NCBI GenBank assembly: GCA_002394465.1
Contig: DGTU01000090.1
Coordinates: forward strand, 1-13,261
Direction: 5' to 3'
DNA: 13,261 nucleotides
From: Treponema sp. UBA4328
GTDB lineage: Bacteria; Spirochaetota; Spirochaetia; Treponematales; Treponemataceae
A model generated the notes under the pieces. It was not told where the DNA came from and did not search any database. It was given only the letters and a program-made list of their open reading frames with translations. A program made the translations under genes and the position numbers. Positions within the stretch are counted from its first letter, which is position 1. Each line of letters opens with the position of its first letter. Shown here in pieces: positions 12,925-13,261 of this stretch.

Positions 12925-13022
12925 GCGTCAGGGATTGCAGCCCCGTCAGTTGCCGGTTTAACGGCAATGAGCGTCAGCGAAGGGCGAAAAGCCCGGCCGT
13001 CTGCGGAAGCAGACGGAGACGC
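12925..13022. repeat. Modular multi-hairpin intergenic repeat, copy 2 (long form)
   Basis: A GC-rich non-coding element between the SDR stop and its terminator. Outer arms GCGTC (12925-12929) and GACGC (13018-13022) enclose several hairpins: TTGCCG/CGGCAA (12950-12967), GGGC/GCCC (12982-12994) and a perfect 8-bp CCGTCTGC/GCAGACGG with a GGAA loop (12997-13016). On the minus strand it shares ordered blocks with the + strand of the element at 310-368 (GGGCGT, TCGCT..CGCTC, GGCAACT..CGGGGCT, CCC), with the two strongest hairpins as extra modules. It would be transcribed as the 3' UTR of the SDR gene. Confidence 0.75.
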
Positions 13023-13030
13023 CCGTTTTA

Positions 13031-13261
13031 TTATGAAGGCTGTTTTCCGATGTAAGCGAGGATACCGCCGTCTACATAGAGGATGTGGCCGTTTACAGCG
13101 TTTGAAGCGTCAGAAGCCAGGAATACTGCAGGACCTGCGAGTTCCTCTGGGTCGAGCCAGCGTCCAGCCGGTGTTTTTGCACAGATGAATGAGTCGAACG
13201 GATGTCGGCTGCCATCTGGCTGTTTTTCGCGGAGAGGAGCTGTCTGTGGAGTAGCGATGTA
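13031..13261 (-). CDS. Gluconate 5-dehydrogenase-like SDR oxidoreductase, C-terminal part (cut by window edge)
   Basis: The last 76 residues of a short-chain dehydrogenase/reductase. The sequence YIATPQTAPLREKQPDGSRH, then AKTPAGRW, PAVFLASDASNAVNGHI and LYVDGGILAYIGKQPS closely resembles gluconate 5-dehydrogenases of the Streptococcus type, which reduce 5-keto-D-gluconate with NAD(P)H; KduD-type 2-deoxy-D-gluconate 3-dehydrogenases are the near alternative. The cofactor-binding glycine motif and catalytic Ser-Tyr-Lys lie beyond the right edge. Its stop is followed by the multi-hairpin repeat and then a terminator. It suggests uronate or gluconate sugar use by the organism. Confidence 0.88.
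   Translation of the reverse strand, partial: YIATPQTAPLREKQPDGSRHPFDSFICAKTPAGRWLDPEELAGPAVFLASDASNAVNGHILYVDGGILAYIGKQPS

Noticed and set aside
12913..13188. 91-codon + strand frame at the right edge
   Set aside because: It spans the terminator, the repeat and the antisense of the SDR gene; arginine-rich, no domain.

Overview
The window looks like chromosome of a host-associated Treponema-like spirochaete. This is inferred from gene content and style only: a helicase, AGCS carrier, His enzymes and lipoprotein that read like treponemal proteins, signal-peptide-rich secreted proteins, moderate GC, and GC-rich intergenic repeat elements. No rRNA, tRNA, CRISPR array, insertion sequence or prophage gene is visible. 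Twelve protein genes can be supported, two of them cut by the window edges, plus one probable gene nested inside another. No gene-free stretch exceeds about 180 bp.

Layout. 1-295 (-): start of a DEAD-box RNA helicase. 310-368: a short palindromic repeat. 370-1026 (-): Crp/Fnr-type regulator. 1079-2629 (-): sodium:alanine/glycine symporter whose ribosome-binding site can pair with an upstream complement. 2780-4081 (+): fused HisA-HisI-HisE enzyme covering three consecutive histidine steps. 4132-4608 (-) and 4790-5383 (+): two divergent secreted proteins, the second leading into an OmpR-type response regulator (5361-6035) and a sensor kinase (6032-7387). 7442-8806 (+): histidinol dehydrogenase. 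8817-9866 (-): omptin-like outer-membrane protease with all four catalytic residues. 9937-10764 (-): lipoprotein. 10899-11744 (-): Rpn-family PD-(D/E)XK nuclease with a strong internal start. 11816-12865 (-): BirA biotin ligase/repressor. 12925-13022: a second, larger copy of the repeat. 13031-13261 (-): C-terminal end of a gluconate 5-dehydrogenase-like SDR.

How they work together. The two His loci encode enzymes of one pathway and bracket a signalling block: two exported proteins sharing a divergent promoter region and a two-component system, plausibly an envelope-sensing module. The most notable signals are: (1) five, perhaps six, genes whose -10 box ends only 6-7 nt before the start codon with no Shine-Dalgarno, implying leaderless mRNAs, while most other genes have clear ribosome sites; (2) a gene-within-gene Rpn architecture resembling the intragenic antitoxin arrangement known in E. 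coli; (3) the HisA-HisI-HisE fusion; (4) an omptin in a spirochaete-like genome; (5) two diverged copies of a modular hairpin repeat. All functional calls come from reading motifs by eye; no database search was run.
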